This document shows positions 47,098 through 47,404 of a stretch of DNA of 47,404 nucleotides, in pieces (positions within the stretch are counted from its first letter, which is position 1; each line of letters starts with the position of its first letter). Source of the stretch: Bacteroidota bacterium (GTDB taxonomy: Bacteria; Bacteroidota; Bacteroidia; Flavobacteriales_D; Crocinitomicaceae); contig VGFL01000008.1 of the NCBI GenBank assembly GCA_016868915.1, forward strand, positions 1 through 47,404. The letters run 5' to 3'. The translations under genes and the position numbers were made by a program. The notes beneath the pieces are model-generated. The model ran no database searches and was not told the origin of the DNA. It was given only the letters and a program-made list of their open reading frames with translations.

Positions 47098-47127
47098 TTG
47101 TTTATTTCGTAAAATAGTTTATTTTTG
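47098..47127 (+). promoter_or_regulatory. Bacteroidota promoter of the PorP/SprF gene
   Basis: TTG at 47098-47100, a 19-base spacer and TATTTTTG at 47120-47127 match the consensus exactly. It is divergent from the porU promoter, about 30 bases away, and gives a leader of about 40 bases before the GTG at 47176. Confidence 0.65.
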
Positions 47128-47175
47128 TAACCTTAATTTTACTTAAAAAGTATAATCGGGGCTAAATTTCGTAAA

Positions 47176-47404
47176 GTGAAAATAAAAAACTTTTATTTCT
47201 TAGGTATTACGTTGTTATTTCTAATAATGTCTTTAGATTGTACAAAAGCGCAAGACCCAACATTTACACAATTTTACGCTAATCCTATTTATTTAAACCC
47301 CGCTTTTGCTGGATCACACGGTTGCGCGAGAATAGCATCAAACTACAGAAATGAGTGGCCACAGTTAACAGGGAATTATGTTACATATGCGGCTGCATAT
47401 GATA
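47176..47404 (+). CDS. PorP/SprF family type IX secretion membrane protein; 3' truncated
   Basis: About 76 residues are visible before the window ends. A signal peptide (KIKNFYFLGITLLFLIMS) is followed by the family start AQDPTFTQFYANPIYLNPAFAGSHG and RIASNYRNEWPQL. This is the PorP/SprF outer-membrane family, which works with individual adhesin-type T9SS cargo or with the gliding machinery. No ATG precedes the signal; GTG at 47176 is the likely start. The frame is open upstream to 47137. It has its own consensus promoter and lies divergent to porU. Confidence 0.88.
   Translation, partial: MKIKNFYFLGITLLFLIMSLDCTKAQDPTFTQFYANPIYLNPAFAGSHGCARIASNYRNEWPQLTGNYVTYAAAYD

Overview
The window is low-GC DNA from a member of the Bacteroidota, most likely a Flavobacteriales bacterium. 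The evidence is a type IX secretion system (PorU, PorV, PorX and a PorP/SprF-type protein), gliding-motility/T9SS C-terminal sorting domains, YwqK/MORN-2 repeat proteins, BshA, a Bacteroidota-type PorX with a PglZ domain, and repeated Bacteroidota promoters (TTG, about 19-22 nt, TAnnTTTG). A Crocinitomicaceae/Cryomorphaceae-like genus is a guess. Most of the window is chromosomal housekeeping. I see no insertion sequence, integrase, CRISPR array, tRNA or rRNA. No gene-free stretch exceeds about 180 bases; the longest are 12868-13041 and 37112-37270.

Layout. 1-2466: the tail of a T9SS-secreted protein, a GT4 glycosyltransferase, a small membrane protein and a YwqK-repeat protein. 2560-6512 (+): dipeptidase PepD, an alpha/beta hydrolase and an orphan sensor histidine kinase. 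6607-9417 (-): an overlapping LysE / giant YwqK-repeat protein / SixA-like phosphatase operon. 9573-11393: small Bacteroidota proteins (acidic 119 aa, DUF4924, an OmpH/Skp-like lipoprotein, 84 aa). 11512-14172 (+): gdhA with a clear promoter and terminator, then a DEAD-box helicase. 14213-17704 (-): an outer-membrane barrel gene broken by one in-frame TAG, then miaA and the lytic transglycosylase mltF. 17781-19019 (+): a secreted family-16 glycosidase. 19039-25741 (-): an EI24 protein, cysS, a beta-propeller lipoprotein, a TraB/GumN protein and porX. 25781-28419 (+): an HD phosphohydrolase, a DUF3817 protein and an unknown secreted protein. 28508-37111 (-): kdsC, a DUF2520 protein, secA, fmt, a MATE transporter, dxr and a Rieske-like lipoprotein. 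37271-39029 (-): bshA and a barrel protein. 39129-41399 (+): a UvrD/PcrA helicase. 41396-47051 (-): ispF, porV and porU. 47176-47404 (+): the start of a PorP/SprF protein.

How the genes connect. The right end is a T9SS locus: PorU is the cell-surface sortase, PorV its outer-membrane shuttle partner, and a PorP/SprF protein is transcribed divergently. PorX, the T9SS response regulator, lies about 16 kb away. Likely cargo is visible in the same window: the CHU_C-type tail at 1-179, the GH16 enzyme with a C-terminal tail, and PorU itself. SecA, the OmpH-like chaperone and the lipoproteins belong to the general export route. Dxr and IspF show that isoprenoids are made by the MEP pathway; KdsC indicates Kdo-containing LPS, and BshA indicates bacillithiol.

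The least ordinary observations are the single in-frame nonsense codon in the barrel gene at 14624, a recurrent promoter-to-ATG spacing that predicts leaderless or almost leaderless mRNAs for several genes, apparent start codons that are really part of the -7 element, a Rieske-fold lipoprotein that seems to have lost its cluster ligands, and an orphan sensor kinase that might be the partner of PorX. I did not find a clearly new multi-gene system.
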